A DNA stretch of 64,000 nt from Collinsella sp. Lineage in GTDB: Bacteria; Actinomycetota; Coriobacteriia; Coriobacteriales; Coriobacteriaceae. The notes under the pieces were generated by a model. The model searched no databases and was not told where the DNA came from. It saw only the letters and a list, made by a program, of their open reading frames with translations. The DNA lies in assembly GCA_019414025.1 (NCBI GenBank), contig DXMU01000015.1, forward strand, positions 50,157 to 114,156, written 5' to 3'. Numbering within the stretch: the stretch's first letter is position 1; each line of letters opens with the position of its first letter. This document shows positions 42,680 to 51,931 of the stretch, piece after piece. The translations under genes and the position numbers were made by a program.

Positions 42680-44383
42680 ATGAGCAATCCCTCGAACCGC
42701 GCCTCGATGCGCGGGCAACTCACGCTGCGCGGGGTCGTCATCGGCGTCCTTGGCTGCGTGATTATCACGGCAAGCTCGGCCTACACCGCCCTCAAGATGG
42801 GCGCGCTCCCCTGGCCGATCATCTTCGCTGCCGTCATTTCGCTGTTCTTCCTCAAACTCATGGGCAACGCCAGCCTCAACGAGGCCAACGTCACCCACAC
42901 CATCATGTCCGCGGGCGCCATGGTCGCCGGCGGCCTGGCGTTTACCATTCCGGGCGCCTGGATGCTGGGCTATGCCGACCAGATCAGCTGGCTCGACATG
43001 TTTATCGTGGCACTCGCCGGCACCATCCTGGGCCTGCTGGCCACGGCACTCATCCACCGTCATTTTATCGTGGACGCCGCGCTGGAGTTTCCCACCGGCA
43101 ACGCCGCAGCCCAGACCCTGCGCGCGACCGAGGCCGGCGGCAAGACCGGCAAGCAGCTCTTTGGCTCCATGGCTGTCGCCGGCGTCTTTAGCGTGCTGCG
43201 CGATGCCCTGGGCGTAATCCCCAGCATGCTCTGCACGCTCAACATCCCCGGCGTGAGCTTTGCCATCTACAACTCGCCCATGCTGCTGTCCATCGGCTTT
43301 TTGGTGGGCTTTGCCCCCGTCGCCTTCTGGTTTGCCGGCGCGCTGCTGGGCAACTTTGGCATCATCGTTGGCGGCACCGCTGCCGGCCTGTTCGATATTG
43401 TGACCGCGCAGGGTATCGTCAAGTCCCTCGGTATGGGCCTCATGATGGGCTTTGGCGTCGCCGTCGTCCTTAAAGACATCCTGCCGCAGGTCGCCGGTAT
43501 CGTCCGTGGCCTCGCCGCCGACAGCTCCACCGACACCGACGAGCAGTCGCTCATCTCGGGCTCGCTTAAGCTCGACGCCGGCATCATCGGCCTGGGCACC
43601 GCAGCCATCGCCGTGATCGTCGCCATCGCGCTCGACCTTGGTCCCGTTCCGGCCGTCATCGTCACGCTGTTCACCTTTGTCACCACCATCATGAGCGCTC
43701 AAAGCTGCGGTCAGACGGGTATCGACCCCATGGAGATCTTTGGCCTCATCGTCATGCTCATCGTCGCAGCCTTCGCGCAGCTCGCGCAGGTCAAGCTGTT
43801 CTTTATCGCCGGCATCGTGGCCGTGGCGTGCGGCCTTGCGGGCGACGTCATGAACGACTTTAAGGCCGGAGCCGTACTGGGCACCAACCCGCGCGCACAG
43901 TGGGTCGGCCAGGCCATTGGCGGCATCGTGGGCGCCCTGGTCGCTGCCGCCGTCATGGTCGCACTCGTCACCGCCTATGGTCCGGACGCCTTCGGCCCCG
44001 ACAAGAGCTTTGTGGCCGCGCAGGCAAGCGTGGTCGCCACCATGGTCTCGGGCATCCCGAGCGTGCCGTGGTTTGCGGGCGGCTTTATCGCCGGCATCGT
44101 CATGTACTGGCTCGGCATTCCGGCCATGATGATCGGCCTGGGTGTGTACCTGCCGTTCTACATGTCGCTCACGGCCTTCTTGGGCTCCTGCGTCAAGCTC
44201 GCCTACGACAAGTGGGCCGCTCACCGCGACGCGGAGGCCGGTCTTTCGGACGAGGAGAAGGCCGCCAAGGATGCCGCCTTCCAGGAGCAGGGCCTGGTCG
44301 TTGCCAGCGGTCTGCTGGGCGGCGAGTCCATCGTCGGCGTTATCCTGGCATTTGTCTCTGTTGGCTTGAGCCTGCTGGGCTAA
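42680..44383 (+). CDS. OPT family oligopeptide transporter
   Basis: 567 residues with about 14 membrane helices. The N-terminus MSNPSNRASMRGQLTLRG leads into the first helix, and SLNEANVTHTIMSAGAMVAGG and FPTGNAAAQTLRATEAGGK are OPT/YSL-family segments; the pore region holds NSPMLLSIGFLVG. Bacterial relatives import peptides or metal chelates by proton symport. ATG at 42680 with GGAG 7 nt upstream. Single gene, ended by a strong terminator. Confidence 0.9.
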   Translation: MSNPSNRASMRGQLTLRGVVIGVLGCVIITASSAYTALKMGALPWPIIFAAVISLFFLKLMGNASLNEANVTHTIMSAGAMVAGGLAFTIPGAWMLGYADQISWLDMFIVALAGTILGLLATALIHRHFIVDAALEFPTGNAAAQTLRATEAGGKTGKQLFGSMAVAGVFSVLRDALGVIPSMLCTLNIPGVSFAIYNSPMLLSIGFLVGFAPVAFWFAGALLGNFGIIVGGTAAGLFDIVTAQGIVKSLGMGLMMGFGVAVVLKDILPQVAGIVRGLAADSSTDTDEQSLISGSLKLDAGIIGLGTAAIAVIVAIALDLGPVPAVIVTLFTFVTTIMSAQSCGQTGIDPMEIFGLIVMLIVAAFAQLAQVKLFFIAGIVAVACGLAGDVMNDFKAGAVLGTNPRAQWVGQAIGGIVGALVAAAVMVALVTAYGPDAFGPDKSFVAAQASVVATMVSGIPSVPWFAGGFIAGIVMYWLGIPAMMIGLGVYLPFYMSLTAFLGSCVKLAYDKWAAHRDAEAGLSDEEKAAKDAAFQEQGLVVASGLLGGESIVGVILAFVSVGLSLLG

Positions 44384-44407
44384 ACCCAATAACAACGCAC
44401 TCGTGCA

Positions 44408-44446
44408 GAGCGCGGGGTCGGAGACCATCCGGCCCCGCGCTTTTTT
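44408..44446 (+). terminator. Terminator of the OPT transporter
   Basis: Stem GCGCGGGGTCGG...CCGGCCCCGCGC followed by six T residues. Confidence 0.92.
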
Positions 44447-44599
44447 GTCTATTTGACTCTTATGATCCTCACGGCGCTTTTAGTCATGCCGATTGGCCTG
44501 ACTTCCAGGTCAACAAACCTTGTCTGACACCTCGCCCAACGCGGTGTAGAGTAAAGACGACAGACACAAGAAGCGGCTCAGAAGCTAAACGAGGTAAGC

Positions 44600-45739
44600 A
44601 TGGGACTCGACAAGCAACAGATCAAGCGATTGCGTGAGCGCCATCATCGTCGTCACGGTATACGCCCTGCACACAACGAGGCCATGGAGAATGCCACCCG
44701 TTTCCTTAAGCAGGCATTCAACATTCGCGAGGGACGCGCGCCCTATCACGTGATTCGCAAACGCTTTGTAAACGGGGCGCGCCTGACCGGCACTCACCTG
44801 TGCATCCTCATCATCGCCATGCTCATCGCGAGCATCGGCCTCGATATCGACTCGGATATCGCCATTGTGGGCGCCATGCTCATCTGCCCGCTCATGGGCT
44901 CGGTTCTTGCCATGGCATACGGCATTGCCACGCTCGACCGTGAGATTGCCGTCGAGGCCATTGCCGGCCTCGCGCTGCAAATGGTCTTTTGCCTGATCAC
45001 GTCCACGCTGTATTTTAAGCTCTCGCCCCTTGGCACCACCACGGCCGCCATCATCGATAACTCGACACCCACCGTATGGGACCTTGCCGTCGCGCTCGCG
45101 GGCGGCTTTGCGGGCGGCCTGGGCAACTCGCGCGATCAGGAACCTGCCACGCTCATCGCCGGCGTGGCCGTGGCGACCGCGCTCATGCCGCCCCTGTGCG
45201 CGGCGGGCTATGGCATCGCCATCGCAAGCGGGTCGCTGTTTCTCTCGGCCCTCTACGAGTTTGGCATCAACGTCGTCTTTATCGCGCTGGCGGCCGAAGC
45301 CGTATTGCTTCTTTTGCGCGTGCCGCTCAAGCGTGACCTCAACGGCGACGGCATTGTGACCGCCGAGGAAAACGCCGAGGTCGATGAGCTGTCACACAAG
45401 GTGCGCCGCCGCATCATCGTGGGTACGGTGATCTTTGCCATCCCCTGCATCGTTATGACCGCGGGGTCCATTGGCTCGGCGCAGGCCGGCGTGCAGGACG
45501 GCTACGGCGTCACCGAGACCACGCGCGAGCTCGCCGCGGTGCTGCCGGGCTTTAAGGATTACACCGTCGCCGTCGAGACCTCGGCCACCGAGGGCGACAA
45601 GGAGGGCATCGTCGAGCGCGAGATTGTCGCCCATGTGACGACAAACGAGGCGCTCGGAGCGCACGACCGCCACGTTGCCCGCAAGCTCATCGATCTCAAC
45701 GTGCCCGAACTCGATCGCGTGGAGTTTGACGTGAAGTGA
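44600..45739 (+). CDS. DUF389 domain-containing membrane protein
   Basis: 379 residues. After about 60 basic, soluble residues (His/Arg-rich start) come six or seven helices (about 60-245) with AIVGAMLICPLMGSVLAMAYG, AGGFAGGLGNSRDQEPATLI and VATALMPPLCAAGYGIA, the TIGR00341/DUF389 signature. The C-terminal 100 residues are soluble. The function of the family is unknown. ATG at 44600 has GAGG 8 nt upstream. It begins a transcript on its own. Confidence 0.88.
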   Translation: MGLDKQQIKRLRERHHRRHGIRPAHNEAMENATRFLKQAFNIREGRAPYHVIRKRFVNGARLTGTHLCILIIAMLIASIGLDIDSDIAIVGAMLICPLMGSVLAMAYGIATLDREIAVEAIAGLALQMVFCLITSTLYFKLSPLGTTTAAIIDNSTPTVWDLAVALAGGFAGGLGNSRDQEPATLIAGVAVATALMPPLCAAGYGIAIASGSLFLSALYEFGINVVFIALAAEAVLLLLRVPLKRDLNGDGIVTAEENAEVDELSHKVRRRIIVGTVIFAIPCIVMTAGSIGSAQAGVQDGYGVTETTRELAAVLPGFKDYTVAVETSATEGDKEGIVEREIVAHVTTNEALGAHDRHVARKLIDLNVPELDRVEFDVK

Positions 45740-45775
45740 TGCCGGCGCGGGATGTTGCAAAGCGCACGTAGCAGC

Positions 45776-46048
45776 TCAGGGTATCGGCGCCAAAGGGATC
45801 GACTTTGACAAACGGGGCAGTTTCGTCGAAGCCGCCGGCGGCGTACTCGGCATCGGCCGCTCCTTGATGGCCGCCTGCTTCTCGACGTCGTAGGTCGCGA
45901 CGATCTGCTTGTGGAGCTTCTTTTGCCCGTCGGTGAGCTCGTTGCTCGCAGTAGATGCGGCGGGCGCGCCGGCCCCGCCGACCGAACAGCCCATGAGCCC
46001 CGTCCCGACAAGCGCCAGCGCGCCCGCCGTACCGTCGGTCTGGCCCTG
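45776..46048 (-). pseudogene. Lipoprotein-like fragment
   Basis: In frame with the preceding fragment, the minus strand encodes GALALVGTGLMGCSVGG, which looks like the h-region and lipobox (L-M-G-C) of a lipoprotein signal peptide, then SNELTDGQKKLHKQIVATYD, and ends in a Pro/Ser-rich tail. There is no start codon or ribosome-binding site at the right place, so this is probably a decayed or rearranged gene piece. Confidence 0.4.
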
Positions 46049-46216
46049 AGCCATGACCTCGGTCATGTTGTTCTTCCAGATGGAATTGGCAAAGTGCAGC
46101 GACAGGTACTTCTCGGGACGACCGGTGTACTTGGCAAAGGTGCTCGGCAGCAGCGTGGAGGAGTTGGTCACTTCACCGCACTTCTGAAATACGAGTCCAC
46201 GGAAGGCTGCAACAAG
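46049..46216 (-). pseudogene. 3-hydroxyacyl-CoA dehydrogenase fragment
   Basis: About 55 codons encode CGEVTNSSTLLPSTFAKYTG and LSLHFANSIWKNNMTEVM, an unmistakable internal piece of the NAD-binding domain of short-chain 3-hydroxyacyl-CoA dehydrogenases (the TNSSTLLPS...LHFAN motif). The N-terminal dinucleotide fold and the C-terminal helical domain are missing. The intact family is about 280-320 residues. The break lies 6 bp from the 18-bp repeat at 46222. Confidence 0.7.
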
Positions 46217-46221
46217 GTCTT

Positions 46222-46239
46222 TTACGCAACATATGTCCA
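46222..46239. repeat. 18-bp dispersed repeat (family D), copy 2
   Basis: TTACGCAACATATGTCCA, identical to 15460-15477, abutting the truncated dehydrogenase fragment. Confidence 0.7.
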
Positions 46240-46241
46240 GC

Positions 46242-46278
46242 AAAAACGGGTGGTAGCCGGCACGGCTGCCACCCGTTT
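46242..46278 (-). terminator. Terminator of the activase operon
   Basis: AAACGGGTGGCAGCCG...CGGCTACCACCCGTTT stem with T-rich tail on the minus strand, about 30 nt after the 46307 stop. Confidence 0.85.
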
Positions 46279-46306
46279 GTCTCATATCTAGCCCATAGCA
46301 GGCCAA

Positions 46307-49300
46307 CTACTTCTTAATGCCGCGTCCCAGACGCTTGGCGACCGACGCCACGGCGTCCTCGCTGGCCGGTCCGCAGCTCACGCAGCCGTCATGGGCACGC
46401 ATCTGGCCGGTGACCTCGTCCATCGCGAGCGGCGCCACCTTCTCGAGCTTAAAGCCCTTGCCGGCGCGCATGTTCTCCTTGGCCACGCTGATCATGAGCT
46501 TAATGCGGTTGAGCTGGTTGACCTCGGACGCACCGGGGTCGTAGTCCACCGCGACGATATTGCTCTCGGGGTGCTGACGGCGCAGCTCCTTGATCACGGC
46601 CTTGCCCACCACGTGATTGGGCAGGCACGCGAAAGGCTGCGTGCAGATAATGTTGGGCGCGCCATGGTCAATCAGGTCGAGCATCTCGGCCGTGAGCAGC
46701 CAGCCTTCGCCCATGTTGTTGCACACCGAAAGCACCGTGCGGGCCTTGTCGGCCATGGTGCCGATGCGCTCGGGCGCCTCAAAGCGCTCGGACTTTTCGA
46801 GCATCTCCTCCACCGGCGTGCGCATCCAGTCCACGAGCTTGATGAGCGCCTGCATACCAGCGCGCGTGGTAGCAGAGCTTCCCAGCTCGTCCTTCTGTAG
46901 CTCGGCGTTGCTCATGGAGTACAGGAAGAAGTCGAGCAGGCCCGGTACTACGGCCTCGCAGCCCTCGCGCTCGATCACGTCGACCACGTGGTTGTTGGCC
47001 GTGGGATGGAACTTGACCAGGATCTCGCCGACCACGCCCACGCGCGGCTTGGTGCTCTCGCCCACGAGCGGCATGGTGTCGAACGCGTGGATGGCCTCAC
47101 GCGCAAGCTTGGTGTAGTTGTGGCGGTTGAACTTGGGCGCCAGCTTGCGGGCGCGCGCCATGTACTCCTCGTAGAGCGCATTGGCGGCACCGGGCGTGGC
47201 CTCGTACGGGCGGCAGCGATAGAGCATCTGCATCATCACGTCGCCAAAGAGCACCGCGTAGACCGCCTGTTTGAGCAGCGCCGGCGTAATCTTAAAGCCA
47301 GGGTTGTCCTCGCCGAGCGCCACGGCCGAAAGCGAGATCACCGGAATCTCGGGGTGGCCGCTCTCGCGCAGCGCCTTGCGGATGAGTGCGATGTAGTTGG
47401 TGGCACGGCAGCCGCCGCCGGTCTGGCTGATAACCACGGCCGTCTTGGACAGGTCGTACCGACCGCTCTCGATGGCCTCCATAATCTGGCCCGTCACCAG
47501 AATCGACGGATAGCAGATGTCGTTGTTCACATAGCGCAGGCCGGCCTCGACGGCGTCGTGGTCGGTCGAGGGCAGCAGCTCCAGGTTGTAGCCGGCACCG
47601 CGGAACACCTCTTTGACCAGGTCAAAGTGAATCGGCGCCATCTGCGGGCACAGGATGGTATAGCCCTCGTCGCGCATCTGCTCTGTAAAGGGCACCTTTG
47701 GCCACGCGGTCGAAGCACTCTCGCGCTGCGCCTCGAACGTGTACTTACGGCTCGCGAACGCGGGGGCATCCGTGGAAGGCGCCACCGGCGCAGCGTCGCC
47801 CTGCTCGTAGGCCTCGCCCGCGGCCGTGGCCACGGCCAGGCGCTCGGCCTCCTGATCCTTGAGCGCGGCCATGAGCGAGCGAATACGGATACGCGCGGCG
47901 CCCAAGTTGGACACCTCGTCAATCTTAAGCACGGTGTAGATCTTACCGCTGGCCTCCAGGATCTCCTGCACCTGGTCGGTGGTCAGAGCGTCCAGACCGC
48001 AGCCGAAAGAGTTGAGCTGGATCAGGTCCAGGTCGTTGCGCATCGTCACAAAGCGGGCGACGGCGTACAGGCGGCTGTGGTACATCCACTGGTCGACAAC
48101 GCGGATGGGGCGCTCGGGCTTCACCAGATGCGCAAGCGAGTCCTCGGTAAAGACCGCAAAGCCAAAGCTCGAGATAAGCTCAGGCAGGGCGTGGTTGATC
48201 TCGGGGTCATTGTGGTAAGGACGGCCGGCGAGCACAATGCCGTGGCCGCCGTGGTCCTCGACCCACTTAAGAGCCTCCTCGCCCATGGTCTGGATGTCCT
48301 CGTGGAAGCGCGCATCGGCCTCGAAGGCAGCGTTGACGGCGGCATCGACCTCGGAGCGCGTGATCTTGGGTCCACGCACGCGACCGCGACCAGCTTCGGC
48401 ATCGGCCACGCGGTCGACGGCGAGCACCTGGTACAGGCGGCGCTTGAGCTCGGTCTTGTCGTGATAGGGCACAAACGGGTACAGGAACTCGATATTCTGC
48501 TCGCGGATCTCGTCGATATTGAGCGCCAACGCCGTGGGGTAGCTCATGACGATGGGGCAGTTATAGCAGTTGCCAGCCGTCGGATCCTCCTTGCGCTCCC
48601 AGCGCACGCACGGCATCCAAATGAAGTCGACATCGCGGTCGATAAGGTTCATCACATGGCCGTGGCTCATCTTTGCCGGGTAGCACACGCTCTCGGACGG
48701 CATGGACTCGATGCCCGCCTGGTAGGTCTTCTTGCTCGACTGGTCGGACAGCTGCACGCTAAAGCCCAGGCGCGTAAAGAACGCGTGCCAGAAGGGGTAG
48801 TTCTCGTACATGTTGAGCGCGCGGGGGATGCCGACGGTGCCGCGCGGGGCCTCGTCGGGGCTCAGCACCTCGCGGTTAAAGAGCAGCTCGTTTTTCTTTT
48901 TGAAGAGGTTGGGGGCCTCGGTCTTCTGCTTTTTGTGGCCGGCGCCCTTCTCGCAGCGGTTGCCGGTAATGAAGCGCCTACCGCCGCCAAAGTCGTTGAC
49001 GGTAAGCTGGCAGTTGTTGGAGCAGCGACCGCAGCGGACATGCTTTTGCGTCACGGTGAGGTGCGCGATGTCCTCGGCCGAGAGGATGGTCGAGGTACCG
49101 TCGGCGCCGGCGCGATCACGGGCGAGCAGGGCCGCACCATAGGCGCCCATGCAGCCGGCGATGTCGGGACGCACGGCATGAACGCCGGTGAGCTGCTCAA
49201 ACGCGCGCAGCGTGGCATCGGACATAAAGGTGCCGCCCTGAACGATAACCTGGCTGCCGATCTCCTTGGGGTCGCGCAGCTTAATGACCTTGAACAGGGC

Positions 49301-51088
49301 ATTCTTGATGACGGAATAGGACAGGCCGGCCGCGATGTCGCCCACCGTGGCGCCTTCCTTTTGCGCCTGTTTAACGCGCGAGTTCATAAAGACCGTGCAG
49401 CGGCTGCCCAGGTCGACCGGGGCCTTGGCATGGATGGCCGCGTCGGCGAACGCGCGCACGTCCATGTTCATAGAGACGGCGAAGCTCTCGATAAAGCTAC
49501 CGCAACCCGACGAGCAGGCCTCGTTGAGCATGATGTGTTCGATGACGCCGTCCTTGACGCGCAGGCACTTCATGTCCTGGCCGCCGATGTCCAGAATGAA
49601 CTCGACGCCGGGCAGGAACGCCTTGGCGCCGCGCAGGTGCGCAACGGTTTCGATCTCGCCGGAATCGGCCTTGAGGGCCTCGATGAGCAGCGCCTCGCCG
49701 TAGCCCGTGGTGGTCACGTGGCCGATGGTGCAGCCGGCGGGGATGTGGTTGTAGAAATCGGCCATGATGACCTTGGCCGTGCCTAGGATGTCGCCGTTGT
49801 TGTTGCCGTACCAGGTGTGCAGCAGCTGACCGTCCTCGCCCACGAGCGCGGCCTTCATGGTGGTGGAGCCGGCGTCGATACCGATGAACACGCGGCCGGT
49901 GTAGCCTTCGAGCTTGCCCTTGGGGACGACTTCCTGGTCGTGGCGGGTTTTGAACTCGGCAAAGTCCTCGTCGGTGGCAAAGAGCGGATCCAGGCGCTCG
50001 ACCTCGGCACCCTGTGTGTCGCCCAGGGCATCGATGGCCTCGATGAGCTGCGGGAACGTGCTGAGCTTATTGGACTCGTGCGCCATGGCGGCGCCGCTCG
50101 CCACAAACAGGTGGGCGTTTTGGGGCACGATACGGTGCTCCTCGTCCAGGTTGAGCGTGAGGTAGAAGCGGTGGCGCAGCTCGGAGAGGTACTGCAGCGG
50201 GCCGCCCAGGAAGGCGACGTTGCCGCGGATGGGACGGCCGCACGCCAGACCCGAGATGGTCTGGGTCACGACAGCCTGGAAGATGGAGGCGGCCACGTCC
50301 TCGGGGCGAGCGCCCTCGTTGAGCAGCGGCTGCACGTCAGTCTTGGCAAAGACGCCGCAGCGGCTGGCAATGGGATAGATGGTGGTGGCGTTGGCCGCGA
50401 GTTCGTTAAGGCCGCTGGCGTCAGTGTGCAGCAGAGTGGCCATCTGGTCGATGAACGCGCCCGTGCCGCCGGCGCAGGTGCCGTTCATGCGCTGCTCAAT
50501 GCCATTATCGAAGTAGATGATCTTGGCGTCCTCGCCGCCCAGCTCGATGGCGACATCGGTGGCCGGGATGAGGGTCTCGACGGCACGCTTGCTGGCGATG
50601 ACCTCCTGGACAAACTCCAAATCGAGCCACTGGGACAGCAGCAGGCCGCCTGAGCCGGTGATGGCACAGGTCATCTGGGCCATCGGCAGCACAGTCGCGG
50701 CACCCTCGAACAAGTCGCGGGCGCAAGCGCGGACGTCGGTGTGGTGGCGCTGGTACTTGGCGTAGACGATCTGGTTGTCGTCGTTGAGCACGGCGAGCTT
50801 AACGGTGGTGGAGCCCACGTCGATGCCCAGGTGCAGGTTGCCGTGGGCGGCCTCGGGGTTGAAGATCGCGCCTTCGGGGGCGTGGGCGGCGGCTACGGGC
50901 TCAGCGGCGGTAGCGGGCTCGCCAGTGACGGACGCCTCCCCTGCCGCGTTCTTGGCATCGGCAACTGCCTCGGCAACTTTCTCGGCTGCCGCGGTCGCGG
51001 CCTTCTGCGCAGCGTCCACCACGGCGGGCGCGGCCTCGCGTGCAGCAGCGACCACACGGTCCTTGATGCCCTCGACGAGTTTGCTCAT
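46307..51088 (-). CDS. Giant acyl-CoA dehydratase activase / 2-hydroxyacyl-CoA dehydratase-related protein
   Basis: 1593 residues in four parts. (1) An Ala-rich helical leader of about 80. (2) Two ASKHA activase domains, LGIDVGSTTVKLAVL (about 87) and IGIDAGSTTMKAALV (about 402), each with a cluster-type cysteine loop: NGTCAGGTGAFI and NEACSSGCGSFI. (3) A CxxC-rich connector CGRCSNNC (about 685) and a DUF2229 domain (about 750-970, SESVCYPAKMSHGH). (4) A C-terminal HgdB-like domain with NNDICYPSILVTGQI and a final CVSCGP. Known activases use ATP to inject an electron into a dehydratase [4Fe-4S] cluster. The substrate is unknown. ATG has GGAGAGG 2 nt upstream. Confidence 0.93.
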   Translation of the reverse strand: MSKLVEGIKDRVVAAAREAAPAVVDAAQKAATAAAEKVAEAVADAKNAAGEASVTGEPATAAEPVAAAHAPEGAIFNPEAAHGNLHLGIDVGSTTVKLAVLNDDNQIVYAKYQRHHTDVRACARDLFEGAATVLPMAQMTCAITGSGGLLLSQWLDLEFVQEVIASKRAVETLIPATDVAIELGGEDAKIIYFDNGIEQRMNGTCAGGTGAFIDQMATLLHTDASGLNELAANATTIYPIASRCGVFAKTDVQPLLNEGARPEDVAASIFQAVVTQTISGLACGRPIRGNVAFLGGPLQYLSELRHRFYLTLNLDEEHRIVPQNAHLFVASGAAMAHESNKLSTFPQLIEAIDALGDTQGAEVERLDPLFATDEDFAEFKTRHDQEVVPKGKLEGYTGRVFIGIDAGSTTMKAALVGEDGQLLHTWYGNNNGDILGTAKVIMADFYNHIPAGCTIGHVTTTGYGEALLIEALKADSGEIETVAHLRGAKAFLPGVEFILDIGGQDMKCLRVKDGVIEHIMLNEACSSGCGSFIESFAVSMNMDVRAFADAAIHAKAPVDLGSRCTVFMNSRVKQAQKEGATVGDIAAGLSYSVIKNALFKVIKLRDPKEIGSQVIVQGGTFMSDATLRAFEQLTGVHAVRPDIAGCMGAYGAALLARDRAGADGTSTILSAEDIAHLTVTQKHVRCGRCSNNCQLTVNDFGGGRRFITGNRCEKGAGHKKQKTEAPNLFKKKNELLFNREVLSPDEAPRGTVGIPRALNMYENYPFWHAFFTRLGFSVQLSDQSSKKTYQAGIESMPSESVCYPAKMSHGHVMNLIDRDVDFIWMPCVRWERKEDPTAGNCYNCPIVMSYPTALALNIDEIREQNIEFLYPFVPYHDKTELKRRLYQVLAVDRVADAEAGRGRVRGPKITRSEVDAAVNAAFEADARFHEDIQTMGEEALKWVEDHGGHGIVLAGRPYHNDPEINHALPELISSFGFAVFTEDSLAHLVKPERPIRVVDQWMYHSRLYAVARFVTMRNDLDLIQLNSFGCGLDALTTDQVQEILEASGKIYTVLKIDEVSNLGAARIRIRSLMAALKDQEAERLAVATAAGEAYEQGDAAPVAPSTDAPAFASRKYTFEAQRESASTAWPKVPFTEQMRDEGYTILCPQMAPIHFDLVKEVFRGAGYNLELLPSTDHDAVEAGLRYVNNDICYPSILVTGQIMEAIESGRYDLSKTAVVISQTGGGCRATNYIALIRKALRESGHPEIPVISLSAVALGEDNPGFKITPALLKQAVYAVLFGDVMMQMLYRCRPYEATPGAANALYEEYMARARKLAPKFNRHNYTKLAREAIHAFDTMPLVGESTKPRVGVVGEILVKFHPTANNHVVDVIEREGCEAVVPGLLDFFLYSMSNAELQKDELGSSATTRAGMQALIKLVDWMRTPVEEMLEKSERFEAPERIGTMADKARTVLSVCNNMGEGWLLTAEMLDLIDHGAPNIICTQPFACLPNHVVGKAVIKELRRQHPESNIVAVDYDPGASEVNQLNRIKLMISVAKENMRAGKGFKLEKVAPLAMDEVTGQMRAHDGCVSCGPASEDAVASVAKRLGRGIKK

Positions 51089-51099
51089 TGCCTCTCCTC

Positions 51100-51810
51100 T
51101 TAGTTGTTGGACTCGACGGTTGCAGCGGTGTCGGCCGCGTCCTCGAGCTGCAAGTTCAATAGCTTCATGCCGTATTCCGGCACGTTGATATCGATGGGTT
51201 GGCCATACAGGTCGCCGGGGCGCACAAAAGCGAGCACCGTCATAATGCGCGCCATGGCCTCGGGCGATTCGGTGAGCCCACGCTCAAACCAGCGCTGAAT
51301 CATGCCGGCCTCGGCGCTCACGACGTAGGTAACGTAGTAGTCAAAGAACGTGCCCAGCGCCAGGCCCAAAATGCCCGTCTGCGCACGCGGCACCACAGCC
51401 TCACGCGCGGTGTCGATAATCCTTTTAATGAAGGCCTGGTCGCCGCCCGGACCCAGCAGCGCACCGATTAAGTCGCGGTTGGCCGCAAGATAACGCAGCA
51501 GCTCAACCGAACCGGGCGCCGGCTCGAGCTCATCGATGTTGTGATAGAGATCGGGCAGCTGAGCTGCAGTGATGAGCTCAATGCGCTCACGAATCTCGGC
51601 CAGCAAGCCGTCCTCGATTTGATTGATAAAGTCGGGAATATCGCGGTAGTGCGAATAGAACGTGCGGCGCGTAAGACCGGCGCGCTCGGTGAGCGACGCA
51701 ACGTTAATGCGCGAAAGGTCGCCGCTTTCGGCAAGCTCGCTGGCAAGTGCCTGGCGAAGGGCACGCTGCGAGCGAAGGGATCGGCGATCGCATTTCTCGA
51801 GCTGGGACAA
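51100..51810 (-). CDS. TetR/AcrR family transcriptional regulator
   Basis: 236 residues. The N-terminal HTH is SLRSQRALRQALASELAESG, INVASLTERAGLTRRTFYSHYRDI; the helical ligand domain follows. It starts at TTG 51810 with GGAGG 4 nt upstream and ends 11 nt before the giant activase, so they form one operon. It probably controls that operon, perhaps with itself, through the palindromes at 51833-51876. The ligand is unknown; an acyl-CoA is a reasonable guess. Confidence 0.9.
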   Translation of the reverse strand: MSQLEKCDRRSLRSQRALRQALASELAESGDLSRINVASLTERAGLTRRTFYSHYRDIPDFINQIEDGLLAEIRERIELITAAQLPDLYHNIDELEPAPGSVELLRYLAANRDLIGALLGPGGDQAFIKRIIDTAREAVVPRAQTGILGLALGTFFDYYVTYVVSAEAGMIQRWFERGLTESPEAMARIMTVLAFVRPGDLYGQPIDINVPEYGMKLLNLQLEDAADTAATVESNN

Positions 51811-51832
51811 GCGTCCTCCTTGTTACTCAGTC

Positions 51833-51876
51833 TGTGCGCTATTGCACAGTGCGAGTATTATTGCACGCCGTGTGCA
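51833..51876 (-). promoter_or_regulatory. Candidate TetR operator pair
   Basis: Two adjacent palindromes just upstream of the regulator: TGTGCGCTATTGCACA (51833-51848) and TGCACGCCGTGTGCA (51862-51876). They share GTGC/GCAC half-sites and overlap the expected promoter region (TAATACT on the minus strand between them). Confidence 0.5.
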
Positions 51877-51931
51877 TCAACACGTAAAGGCAATATTTTG
51901 GATGTGGCGAAGGGGCAGTCCCTTTGTCACA

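Noticed and set aside
42563..44428. Long minus-strand frame opposite the OPT transporter
   Set aside because: Composition (Asp/His/Gly-rich, no motifs) is that of an antisense shadow.
46988..49786. Over 900-codon open frame on the plus strand opposite the giant activase
   Set aside because: Antisense artefact of high-GC third positions; no ribosome-binding site or domain.
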